Origin: Romanomermis culicivorax | Lineage: Eukaryota; Nematoda; Enoplea; Mermithida; Mermithidae | DNA length: 64,000 nucleotides | NCBI GenBank assembly: GCA_963922205.1 | Contig: CAWUHX010000072.1 | Span: forward strand, 310,001 to 374,000 | Reading direction: 5' to 3' | Shown: piece by piece, positions 10,906 to 21,182 of the stretch | Numbering within the stretch: the stretch's first letter is position 1 | Layout: the number at the start of each line of letters is the position of its first letter | Notes under the pieces: generated by a model | Databases searched by the model: none | What the model saw: only the letters and a program-made list of their open reading frames with translations | What the model was told of the DNA's origin: nothing | Translations under genes and position numbers: made by a program

Positions 10906-11106
10906 TATACCTGTACTTGGGGGAGTTGGGGGGGACCCCCCCCCCCCAAGTTGGCCAACCCTTACCCAAAATCATTTACCCCCCCCCCCAGTTTAGAAAA
11001 AATTAAAAAAATTTTGAAAAAAGTGTATGTTTTTTGGCCTTTTTTGGAAAAAATTTCGACTTTTTTCTACCCCCCCCCCCAACTGGTCGGAGGTCTTACA
11101 GGTATG
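10906..11106. mobile_element. Family A MITE, copy 3 (inverted)
   Basis: Starts ATACCTGTACTTGGGGGAG and ends TCTTACAGGTATG, so it lies opposite to copy 1. Contains C/G homopolymers of 10-13. No matching 8-bp flanks were found. Confidence 0.8.
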
Positions 11107-11204
11107 ATATGAATAATACAGAAAAGCTCATGGACATGACAAAAGCACGTGCGAGTTGAGCTTTAAAAAATGACTCAATTTTGATCGAAAACAGGGCATA
11201 CTGT

Positions 11205-11322
11205 TATAACTTTTGGCACAAAACAGTTTTATGGTTTTCAGTACGTTTTTAGAGTGAAAAAATTTTTTGCGCCATTGGCACAAATTTTTCGGCCCTTTGT
11301 GCCAATTGGCACAAATGTCCGT
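11205..11322. repeat. Family G fragment
   Basis: Shows TGCGCCATTGGCAC and GTGCCAATTGGCACAAATG, as in 10040-10110 and 63640-63705. It is cut at 11322, where an A element begins directly after GTCCGT. Confidence 0.65.
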
Positions 11323-11549
11323 CATACCTGTAAGACCTCCGACTAGTTGGGGGGGGGGGGGTAAATCCGAAATTTGGGGGGGGGGGGGCGGGGGGGTAGA
11401 AAAAAAGTCGAAATTTTTCCCAAAAAAGACCAAAAAACATACACTTTTTTGCAAATTTTTTTAATTTTTTCCAAACTGGGGGGGGGGGTTGGGGGTTGGA
11501 CGATTTTGGGTACAGGGTTGGCCAAGTTGGGAGGGGTCCCCCCACCAAG
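11323..11549. mobile_element. Family A MITE, copy 4 (3' truncated)
   Basis: Begins CATACCTGTAAGACCTCCGA and runs through the usual core to GAGGGGTCCCCCCACC, but lacks the TACAGGTATG end. Copy 5 starts directly at 11550, making a head-to-tail pair. It includes a G run of 12 and a longer G/C tract. Confidence 0.78.
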
Positions 11550-11905
11550 CATACCTGTGAGACCTCCGACCAGTTGGGGGGGGGGTTAAATCCGCAATTT
11601 TGGGGGGGGGTAGAAAAAACTCGAAATTTTTCCCAAAAAAGGCCAAAAAACATACACTTTTTGGTAAATTTTTTCAATTTTTTCCAAACTGGGGGGGGGG
11701 TTGGGCGGTAAATGATTTTGGGTACAGGGTTGGCCAAGTTGGGGGGGGGGGCAGTGGTTATTCAGCGCCCGGCGCTGAATATCCTTCCGTCTTAATTTTT
11801 TTTATTCAGCGCCCGGCGCTGAATAACCAAGCATGTTATTTTTTTTTATGCAGCGCCGGGCGCTGAATAACATTTCATCATTACATTGGTTATTCAGCGC
11901 CCGGT
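11550..11905. mobile_element. Family A copy 5 fused to E palindrome array
   Basis: The left part (11550-11752) is a normal A element from CATACCTGTGAGACC to AGTTGGGGGG. It then passes into CAGTGGTTATTCAGCGCC and four palindromic units of GCGCCCGGCGC flanked by ATTCA/TGAAT, spaced by AT-rich sequence with T or A runs. The same A-plus-E junction recurs inverted at 17588-17736 with the other A terminus present, so the two parts probably moved as one unit. Confidence 0.7.
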
Positions 11906-14900
11906 TCTATTATGTTACAATATACTTCTCGCGTTGCACCCGTAGAGTTTATGTTTCATCAAAATATGAGTTCCATCATCCATTATGGGTTGATACTCGA
12001 AGTACGTAAGCGTCAGATTCAGGTAAACCCCCCCCCCCAACTGCGATCAAACTACGACTGGTCACTTGCAGTCGGTCCAGCTAAGAATGAATTTTGACAG
12101 CTTTCAATTGTTCACCATTACAATTGGGTTTTTTAAAGTGATTTGTGGTTAAGGAATATGATTTTAATCAAATCCTCATTAGTTTCATTGCAATATACAA
12201 CAACGCCAGTCTATTTCTAAAAGCCAGACTTTAATATAACGTTTCTACTACTATGACTATAACTCGCAAAGTCTTCACCCCTATTGGGTCTTTGGACTTT
12301 TGCTGGAGTTTCGAAAATGATTGAACACGAATTGCAATCTGCTTAGAAATAAAGAACTGGCTAGTCAAAAACAGTTTCTCATCAAGCATACGATTTTTAT
12401 CGTTCGGTGGGTGTACAGCAAAGCTTGAAAATCGTGAGACGAGTCATGGAAAAATTTAGCAGAGCACACATTACAAGTGGTGACGATTTTTCTATTCATC
12501 AAGTTCTGCTAGCAGCAACCTAGAAATTCAACGGTGTTATTTTGCACTGTATTAGAAGGTCAAGAGTTCAGGATTACTTGCTTGTTCACTTGCACAAAAC
12601 ACTCCTAGAGTAATTCTTTTTCAACAGGTTCAGGATTAACTTTATTCCATATATATTACTAACGAAGCAGATTACTTATAGTTTTTTCGCTTTTTCTGTT
12701 TTATATGTCTCGAATGCGAATATTTTGCTCACATGACGGAAACATTAGATTCTTGACAATCACATGAAGTAACCACTAGAAAAAATGGTCAAAGTATCAT
12801 ATACATGGAAAATAGCTCAACTGGCACCTGCCAGACGGACTAGTTCTCGGCACCAGACATGGGGCTAGATGTACCAAACGCATCTGAGCCTCTCTATTGA
12901 TTCAGTGGCGTAAAAATTGACCTGCACCAAACTCTGCACCATAGAACTGACACACACTGCAACACAGAAAATAATAATGAACTGAACTAATTGAATGGCG
13001 TTTTCTCTTGCACCTACTTCTATTTATAGGTACTACTGAACCTTTAGAAGAGTTCAGGGGACCTCTATAAAGGTTTTGCTTGCACCAAAATGTAGCGGTT
13101 CAGTGATACTTTATTGTGCAAATTTCCAATGGTCACATAGATAATTGTTTTCATGTATCCAAGCCAATGAGCTATAGAAATTTCACAATTCATGCACTAA
13201 CAACCAGAGTAGGTGTAGAGCAATGTTCGAAAAACAACTCACTATTTCCCACTTTGTTGGCCAATTTCAAATGCTCACGTTAGAAAAGCACCAATATTGT
13301 TTTTCGTGCGTCGATAATTAACATTTTCAGCTTTTTAAAACATTGTTCTCAAATAAGCATAATTTCGAAAAAACAGCGGATTTTCCAATCCCCAGAATTA
13401 CAACATTTATTCCTGCACTAGGCGCCAGAAAACTGTAATTTCGACCAATTGTATTTATGCTTCCTAAAAACATACCACAAAAATCTTCGTACGGAGCGAA
13501 ATATGTTTGTCTCCTACAAAAGCCAGTGGTTCTGTACAGCTGTCAAATTTTTCACTTTCATATATCAAAATCATTTATGCAATAGATACATTTTCAAACC
13601 TGTAGACACGATAAACATACTTTTTTCATACTGACCACGAACTTTAAAAAAATATCCAATAGCAGTTCTTCTAAAAGTGTCCGCTTACTCATTTCCTTCA
13701 AATTGGCTTACCCATTATGACACTCCCCAAAGTTTTGTGTACCTGTGGCCATTTTCGTCTCATTTCACCAGTAAGTCATTCTTACTGGGGTGGTAAACGA
13801 ATATCCAAACATGAGACCGCGGTAATATCCCGTTTCCCCCTATGGGGTGCTCTGCTTAAAGCCTTACAGTAGATGTATTTCGCTTGAATAATGTAGGGAG
13901 AAAAAATTTGTTATGGATTTGAAACAGGATTACAGAGAATTTTTGTTTACGGATAATAACAATTTTCTAAGTAACTTTATCTGTAAGGGAAGATTTACTG
14001 ATCTTCGCAAGTCATATTATGTAAAATTTTAGTTTTCCATTCATGAGATTAAAATGCACTTCAACATTCTTCAAGTGATAAGAAATACATTATTACATTC
14101 TTTTTACATGTTATAAACAAGAATGTGAACACTACTGAAAAACTAGAAAATCAACCTTTCTAAAAGTCGTTGATGCAAGCGGACAACGACTCAACCACCG
14201 TACTTGTGAATTGTGAAAGTAGCCCCAGATCAAAAATTGAGTCAGGGCCAGTTTGATTGGAAAACTGGCTAACAGTACAGAGAAAAGAATTATGTTCAAC
14301 ATGATAATTTCATTTTTATTTTGTTCAAAAGTGTCCAGACTGTCCCATAGGGAGGGGTACGAGGGGGTATTACCCCTACCCGAAGTCCTAAGAATTGATC
14401 ACTGGGTGGCTAGTTTTGTCAAAACTGGTGCATTTATATTGGACATTTAGCTATACATTGCCGCCGCAAATTATTAAATTCACTACTATCTGAAAATCTG
14501 ACCTTGGGAGCTCTTGATCTGAAATAAGCCCGACAATCAACTTTGGTTGTATTTTGTCTATTTTCTTTGAAATAAATGTACTACAGCCCGTTTTCTAAGC
14601 TGATTCGGCTTGGCAAAGACGGAGAGGATTTGAGAACCAACCAAATTTCTGTATTGACTGACTACAGATAAACCCATATTGTTTTTGAAAGTATATGCGA
14701 TTGTTATGGTAGCATGCTCTTTCATGTTAGAGTCATGCGCAGTGTTAGACAATGAGAGAAGTTCATGCTGGTTGAAGAATCCAGATTTTTGATTGGGGGC
14801 CAGATCTCTGATTTTCGGTTGTCTATCATCAATCCAAAATAAATGTGATTGTTACCGTTTCGCCCATTTCTAGCTCATTTTTTTTGTTATCCAGTTGGTT

Positions 14901-15169
14901 GACCGCAGTGTCTGGCTGATTGAAAACATCAGTACATCGCCCATGCCTAGTCATTTGCTACATGGTCATCTCAGTTCATTTTGACATACAATATTCAAAG
15001 CTTACACATGAAAATCCACAAAATTAAATTATCAAATTAAGCCTCTTCGTTGAACTTCAGCCTTGAGAATTATGTTGTTACGTCTTATAATCACTCATGT
15101 CAAAGTTTCATGAATACGGAAATCCATAGGCAACTCCTAGAATAGTTCAGGCAGGAAACACCGGCATTG
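11906..15169. other. No gene recognised; relic ends of family I
   Basis: About 3.2 kb with only short ORFs. A family I right end, GGGGTGCTCTG, lies at about 13839-13852 without a visible partner. A sequence starting CAGTGGCGTAAAAATTG at 12901 looks like a hAT-type terminus but was not paired. Otherwise anonymous. Confidence 0.4.
14335..14512. mobile_element. Family I-like MITE, divergent copy
   Basis: In reverse order relative to 6157-6333 it shows CCCATAGGGAGGGGTACGAG, GGTATTACCCCTACC, TGATCACTGGGTGGC, GGACATTTAGCTA and GACCTTGGGAGCTCTTG. The ends are degenerate and there is no clear 8-bp duplication. Confidence 0.6.
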
Positions 15170-15401
15170 GCATACCAGAGCTTGTGGGAGGGCTGGGGGG
15201 TACCTCCACCCCCAACTTGGTCGAAGCCTATACCCATCGGAACCCCCACCCTCAACTCGGTCAACCCTATACCCAACCACCCCCCGCATACTTGAAAAAA
15301 GTGGCTTTTGGGGAAAATTTTCGAAATTTTTTGCGTTTTTTCGACCCCTACACCCAAATTTTGGGATCCCCCCAACGGGTCGGATCTCTTACAGGTATAG
15401 G
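15170..15401. mobile_element. Family A-related MITE, divergent, inverted
   Basis: Starts CATACCAGAGCTTGTGGGAG and ends GGTCGGATCTCTTACAGGTA. The order of motifs matches inverted A copies, but the sequence is strongly diverged and the homopolymers are mostly 4-6 long. No convincing flanking duplication. Confidence 0.6.
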
Positions 15402-15595
15402 CAGGAATTTACAATACGGTAAGTTCGACTTTTTACCAAAAACCCCCATTTTTCAATGTTTCAAATCAAAAACTTTAAAAAAATTTTGGAAAAAAAGGGC
15501 GGAAAACAGTAATTTCCAAAAAAAAACTTGAAAAAAAATTTGAAAATTTTTCATGGAAATTACAGTAATCATACCTTTCTACCAAAATCCTAAGC

Positions 15596-15622
15596 CTAAG
15601 CCCTAAGCCTAAGCCTAAGCCC
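15596..15622 (-). repeat. Short TTAGGC-type telomere-like repeat
   Basis: The plus strand reads about five hexamers of CCTAAG or CCCTAA, i.e. TTAGGC/TTAGGG on the minus strand. It is followed by CCCCCCTCC. The run is too short to be a telomere, so it is interstitial or chance. Confidence 0.6.
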
Positions 15623-15756
15623 CCCCTCCAAGTTCTTTTTGACCTCGCCATTCACAATTCCATTCTGACCGCCCTAAAAACCAAACTAATTCTGTACTTT
15701 TGAGCAACCACCAACAAGGAAAGCACAACTTCAGGCAATTTTGGTTACTTACCGTA

Positions 15757-15991
15757 CATACCTGTAAGACCTCCGACCAGTTGGGGGGGAGGGTAAATCC
15801 GAAATTTGGGGGGGGGGGTAGGAAAAAGTCGAAATTTTTCCCAAAAAAGGCCAAAAAACATACACTTTTTTGAAAATTTTTTTAATTTTTTCCAAACTGG
15901 GGGGGGGGTTGGGGGGGATATGATTTTGGGTATAGGGTTGGCCGAGTTGGGGGGTCCCCCCCCAACCCCCCCCCCCCCAAGTACAGGTATG
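15757..15991. mobile_element. Family A MITE, copy 6
   Basis: Runs from CATACCTGTAAGACCTCCGA to CCAAGTACAGGTATG. The flanks TTACCGTA (left) and TTACCTACCGTA (right) look like an 8-bp duplication with a small later change. The right subterminal region contains two long C runs. Confidence 0.85.
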
Positions 15992-16135
15992 TTACCTACC
16001 GTATTGTTAAAATTAGCCCAGGTATAATCACTGGTTTAAGCGGTCCCTATTACTTTTGACCTCCGTTCACTAATATCGCTGATTAGGTTAGTATTTTCAG
16101 CGTATAATGATTTAAGTCTCGATTACTGTAGTTAT

Positions 16136-16190
16136 CGTCGCCGGGCGCTGAATAACCGTGCGTCATGCCACTGGTTATTCACGTGAATTC
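16136..16190. repeat. E palindrome fragment
   Basis: Contains GCCGGGCGCTGAATAACC and GCCACTGGTTATTCACGTG, half-units of the E array at 11757-11905 with its CAGTGGTTATTCA terminus inverted. Confidence 0.6.
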
Positions 16191-16474
16191 ATAAGCGGAG
16201 AAATCAACATTTGTTACAGCGTTGCTACAGTAATAACGAAATAAAAAGTATTCCGGTTAATTACATATATCTCAGCAGAGAAGCAACCAATTCCAGCGTG
16301 CGATAGTGAATCTTGCATAATTATCAATTGTCTTCAACATAGCGTTGCGATATTTGAATATCACTCGCATTTTTTCATTTTGACATCATGATTTACTGTA
16401 GTCAAAAATTTCAAATTCCGGTATGATAGTTACGAAACTTTTCAGAGCGGGTTCCAGCGTTTTTTTTTTTTTTG

Positions 16475-16690
16475 TGCACGGACATTTGTGCCAATTGGCA
16501 CAAGAGGCCAAAAAAATTTGTGCCAATGGCACAAAAAAAAATTTTCTACAAGGAACATACTGAAAACTGCGGAAAAGTTTCAGGCCAAAAGTTTGATAAA
16601 AATATATCCATTTGAAGCTACTAACGGATTATTTTTTTGTAAAAATCATGCCCAACCTATTTTTCAGCTAACCACGACAGTGAAATAAGA
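16475..16690. repeat. Family G repeat fragment (inverted)
   Basis: Shows GTGCACGGACATTTGTGCC, the GTGCCAATTGGCAC palindrome and a diverged match to 9930-10110 in reverse, including AAAAATCATGCCCAACCT. Open frames here are repeat translations. Confidence 0.65.
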
Positions 16691-16811
16691 AAAAACTGCA
16701 AGAAACAAGCTCACGGCGACTGAAAAAGAAATGGAATGCTGAGAAAATTTGAATAACTCTAGAATTGTTCAGGAATTTCAAATTGATACAATTTTCGACT
16801 GCGAATATTTG

Positions 16812-16940
16812 AGGTAGAGTGTAGTGACTTTGATCAGGGGCGACTTTGATCAGAGTGTGGCATTCCTGCTGATCTCAAAAAATTATCAAATGCCATACTC
16901 TGATCAAGTCGCCCCTGATCAAAGTCACCCCACTTTACCT
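16812..16940. mobile_element. Palindromic pogo-type MITE, 129 bp
   Basis: The left arm, from AGGTAGAGTGTAGTGACTTT, and the right arm ending CACCCCACTTTACCT are near-perfect inverted copies of about 52 bp, each with two GACTTTGATCA motifs. The tip matches the TIR of the pogo-like element at 59590-61679 (AGGTAAAGTGGGGTAACTTT). The right flank is TA; the left is TG, probably a mutated TA. It could be mobilised by the same transposase. Confidence 0.8.
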
Positions 16941-17117
16941 TATATAATGTAAAGACTAGAGAGAATAAAGTCTAAAATTGTGTAAATTTTCGGTCGAAAC
17001 ACTGTATTAAAGATTTCTATTTTTCTATCAGAATCAATCAAACACAAGAATTAAGGATTTTCAGTTTTAAATCCGAATCTGACTGAATGAAGAGAAAATA
17101 TTCAGAATTTCTTTTCA

Positions 17118-17420
17118 CTCATCGGTCTTGACAGCCTATAAAGTTTGCTGCAACGATACTTATACACTGTTCGAAGAGAAATCGTTTGCGTTCGGGTCAA
17201 ATATACGAATAGGAAATATTATATTCATTGATTCGGCGCGGAGCGCCGAAAAATTTTTGCATTTTCAGCCCCTAAAACGTCTAAAAATCAAGGAATTGAC
17301 CAACCAAAAAATTTGTGCCAATTGGCACAAACGCTCAAAAATTTTTGTGCCATTCCAAATTTTTTTGTGCCAAAAACCATGTTTTGGCACAAAAAAAACA
17401 CTGGCGGGTTCTCCCATTTG
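17118..17420. repeat. Family G repeat, inverted copy
   Basis: Reverse complement of the 9420-9686 and 57750-58030 copies. It starts GACAGCCTATAAAGTTTGC, has the CGGCGCGGAGCGCCG hairpin, GTGCCAATTGGCACAAACG, and ends near CCATGTTTTGGCACAAAAA. The similarity continues upstream to about 17040, matching 58030-58110 in reverse. Confidence 0.75.
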
Positions 17421-17587
17421 ACGTGAATTAGATTACGTCTTAATGGACTCTACCATACGAAACTTAGATTTTCTGGTCGGAAAAAGAATGCTGGTTCTGA
17501 ATCTGCTTTTGTTTTTTCCCGATTTGTAATATTTTTGGAGCTATCTGTTCCGGAATACAAAATATTCAACTAGCACCTGAATCGACG

Positions 17588-17736
17588 TGTATTCAGCGCC
17601 CGGCGCTGAATAAAAAAAATCATAATGCTTGGTTATGCAGCGCCGGGCGCTGAATAAAAAAAATAATGAAATACTGTTATAGAGCGCCGGGCGCTGCATA
17701 GCCCCTGCCGGGGGGGTCCCCCCAAGTACAGGTATG
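17588..17736. mobile_element. Inverted E array fused to A terminus
   Basis: Three palindromic units of GCGCCCGGCGC type are followed by CCGGGGGGGTCCCCCC and then AAGTACAGGTATG, the authentic right end of a family A element. This is the complement of the junction seen at 11752. The left A end is absent. Confidence 0.7.
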
Positions 17737-17788
17737 ATGTCCGTGCACAAATAAACGCTGCTGAATGGAATGGAATTCGAAAAACAAA

Positions 17789-18184
17789 GGCAGTGTCTAT
17801 TTGCCGGATACGGCGAATATAATATTTTATATTTGCAGTATACTGTTAATAGTGCCTGCGCCTGCTATATAAGACCTACTATTGGCCGTACGGAAAGTAC
17901 AGTATATCTCATCTCACTCATTTTTTATTGATATTTACATCTTGCGGATCAGATTGCATATTTGTCAGCTGTTACCTATTCAGTCTGGCACATTGCATAC
18001 AGTTTATATTTTCATAATTATCCTAATTTGTGTACAAATTTATTGAAATCCGTTCGATTTACATGATAAACTGGTCGATATCGATATATAAGGAAACTTT
18101 TGTGCACAATATAGCTTAATTTTTCGATGATTTTCAGGATGGATTGTTATGTACAAGCCATTGAACTTCATAATTTGCACAAAA
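17789..18184. repeat. MULE left terminal inverted repeat
   Basis: Inverted copy of 20798-21173. Its inner part (18140-18184) repeats the first codons of the transposase (MDCYVQAIELHNLHK), so the TIR runs into the coding start. Only the right copy continues into the full gene; the left one hits a stop after about 15 further unrelated codons. Confidence 0.92.
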
Positions 18185-18253
18185 CGGCCATTTTGTTTTT
18201 TTTCAAACGTTGGGTTGGTGGAGATGGATAATTGTTGTTGAAAAATAGTCGGA

Positions 18254-20855
18254 TCAAATCCGAAAACACCATTGCCTCTCCGTCAAACCCTTTACATTAC
18301 CTATGATCTTACGCTGTTTTCTAAAAGAAAGTAGCTGATCTGGTGAGTCTTGATCATTTTTGAACTCGGAAACCTCACTAAAATCATCAGATCCCGTCTC
18401 AACATTGTGGTTTGACACTGATGGTAAAAGATCGCTCACGATGCTTCCAGTTTTCGACATGCTAACATCAGTTTCAGCATTTGCTGTTTCCAAATCGAGG
18501 CTTTTTTTCCACCAGTTCATCAGTTTTTGAAATAACCATCGACATAGGCTCAGATGTATTCAGGCTATTGAAAGATTTTTTTAACTGTTCATATTGCTTT
18601 TCAAATTCTGTGAAACTTAATTTGCTGCAGGCGTCACAAACTCGCTGGGCTAGTTTCAACATTTTGTTGTATTTTTCATTTACAGACAAAATTTTATTTT
18701 TTGAACTATCTATTGTGATAGAATTTTCGGGAATTTTTTCCAACAATGGATCATGACTGAAGTTATCAGGAACAGACGTAACGAATTTAAACCGTTGGAA
18801 ACGTTGTGAACTAAGGTTCAAATCAGATATTTCTAAATTTTCCGAATTTCTAACATCCATAATGTGACGACAAGGCAACTCAAAATGGCAGAAAAATTCA
18901 CAAGAACATTTGCGATCCTGTATAATGGTATATCTGGAGTCAGAATCCGTTTTGTAAACATTAGTCGCTCCATCATTGTTGATGATCTGAAATTTTCGGA
19001 GGTCTCTCTGAAACAAATTATATTTTGCACTGAGCTTAGAAGCAGCAAAATCGGTGAAACGTTTGAACAGAAATTCTTGTTGTTCTGATGAAGGAATGTT
19101 GGGAATAATTTTGCCTTTACATTTTTCCATGTATTCCCGATGCTTTACATTGAACGTATGCATAGAAATAAATTTTATCAGATTTTCGATGCATAACGAC
19201 ATCCGCGAATACGGATTTATTACGTCTTTGATATGTTCATTTTGTGCTTCAATCTGATTATAGTCTGTTTTTCTTGAAATGCTTCTAAATAATGAAAGTG
19301 GAAAGCAAGTTGTATTTCATATTTTCACGATTTTCTGATAAACAATATATCGTACAGGACTGGAAATTTTTGTGCATACTGACCTAAACTTAAACAATTT
19401 TTCGAGTGAAAAATTTTACAGTAAGAGCTGTATGTAAATGATTTTGACGACATTACTAATTTTTGTCACTTTTCTATTTGGGAAGCATTTTATAAAAAAC
19501 AGAATATAGTATCATAAATTCCAAAATTCGTGAGATTTTTCCGAAAGACATAAGCCCACATTTCCTCTCAACTCATCCAGTTAAATGTGAAAATTTCTTT
19601 GAAATGACTTGGGATTAATTTATCATTCAGGAGCTCAGTCCAACTGTCATCAAAGACGTCAAACTTTCTTGCGTGTAATAGTCTTTTCAGCAACGTCAAT
19701 GCACGTTCTTTGATATTCTGTAAAGTCAAATAAGACTTGCCTATCTCACATGACTCACTAGGGGTAAACTTCATTTCACGAACAATTTTCTGAAAATTTC
19801 GCTGACATGAACCATACTTAGTAAAACAGTTGCGTTCTGGAAAGTATTCTGAGCCGCCTTAACAGACTCAAAATCTTTGTCCAAAACAACAATTTTAATT
19901 TTGTCTACGCTATTCTGATTACTGATTTTAAACTGTTCGAAACAAGATGTCACTGATATTCAGTCTCCGAGCTCAAAAATGCTGCAGCAACAATGCGACT
20001 GATACGATTCTTATCTAGCGCAGTGAATAAAAAAAGAACATAGTTGATGTTGTTTAAATGACAAGTTCCATCTACTTCAACTAATTCTGGAAATTCGATA
20101 AACCATTGACGCATGAGACTAGTTTGAAAAAAGATTATATTCACAATATTCGATTGTGGGTCTGATATAACTTTGAGATACGAGCCTGGATCAGTCTTTT
20201 TCACATTTTCAAGAAAATAAATGGTTTTGGAAACGTTGGCTTTCTCAGAACTGCGAGCAGCATCTATGGATGTTTCTAATATTATGATTAGTCACTTGTT
20301 TACCTTCAGTGGAGCGAATTTCCTCAGCAATTAATTTTACATTAGCTCCCAACTGGGCTGCTTCTACAATGAAATCTCTTGCATCTCCGTCTAATCTTCT
20401 TTTATGTGGGAAATGAGACAATAATTCTTCAGAAACTTGTGATTATGTTTAAAATTCGAGCGGGTGACTTTCAGTTTATTTTCTGCATTACTGAAATTAA
20501 TATTTAAACCACAGCTACACCCTACAGCTCCAAAATAACTTTGATTGGGTCGTAGGCCTATGCCAGTTTCCCTACAATGAATACCATTCCTGCAAACTGG
20601 AACAAGCTTTGAAAAAACAAATTTCTTTTCATCGTTATGAAAACGTTTACTGGACTCGATTGAAAATGACTGAAAAGTTTCACATTCTAGCCGTTCGATG
20701 GCTTTGGCGAGATCTTCGAAGCAACCAAAAACCGAACCAGCTACTAAAGCTTTCGAAGCGTCTACAGTGGACGGGTCAATAATCTTCATCTGCAGCATTT
20801 TGTGCAAATTATGAAGTTCAATGGCTTGTACATAACAATCTATCCTGAAAATCAT
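18254..20855 (-). pseudogene. MULE/ZSWIM3-like transposase pseudogene
   Basis: Read from right to left the pieces are: 20855-20391, an N-terminal region with RPNQSYFGAVGC and an HNH motif; about 20390-20205 (KRRLDGDARDF, then KTIYFLENVKK); 20204-19950, the start of the DDE core with ELVEVDGTCHLNNINYVLFL; 19953-19771, with KIVVLDKDFESVK; 19774-19568; 19262-18474, with QIEAQNEHIKD and a SWIM finger (C-S-C...C-R-H) at about 18860-18915; and 18520-18254, an acidic tail. Adjacent pieces need frame changes at about five places, one at an A run near 18507. A non-coding gap at 19567-19263 may be an intron or insertion. The order matches MULE transposases. It is not translatable as one protein here; sequencing errors in homopolymers could explain some breaks. 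Confidence 0.9.
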
Positions 20856-21173
20856 CGAAAAATTAAGCTATATTGTGCGCAAAAGTTTCCTCATATATTG
20901 ATATCGACCAGTTTATCATGTAAATCGGATGGATTTTGACAAATTTGTACACAAATTAGGATAATTATGAAAATATAAACTGTATACAATGTGCCAGGCT
21001 GAATGGGTAACAGCTAACAAATATGCAATCTGATCCGCAAGATGTAAGTATCAATAAAAAATGAGTGAGATGAGATATACTGTACTTTTCGTACGGCTAA
21101 TAGCAGGCACTATTAACAGTATACTGCAAATATAAAATATTATATTCGCCGTATCCGGCTAATAGACACTGCC
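20798..21173. repeat. MULE right terminal inverted repeat
   Basis: Reverse complement of 17789-18184 with scattered mismatches. It contains the presumed promoter and the start of the transposase frame, which reads out of it on the minus strand. Confidence 0.92.
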
Positions 21174-21182
21174 AAAAACAAA

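Larger units (their letters stand above)
17789..21173 (-). mobile_element. Mutator-like (MULE) DNA transposon, 3385 bp
   Basis: The termini are GGCAGTGTCTATTTGCCGGA and the inverse of GGCAGTGTCTATTAGCCGGA. The inverted repeats are about 396 bp (left) and 376 bp (right), the difference being a ~20-bp extra segment in the left. A perfect 9-bp duplication AAAAACAAA flanks the element (17780-17788 and 21174-21182), the size characteristic of the Mutator superfamily. Inside, on the minus strand, is a frameshifted transposase with MULE and SWIM domains. The perfect TSD and well-preserved TIRs suggest insertion was not very ancient. Confidence 0.95.

Noticed and set aside
11249-11737. 162-codon minus-strand ORF rich in proline (PPPP, WKKLKKF)
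   Set aside because: It is a translation of two adjacent family A MITEs; the same peptide pieces appear wherever an A copy lies.
15596-15622. Chromosome end
   Set aside because: Only about five hexamers, with unique sequence continuing on both sides.
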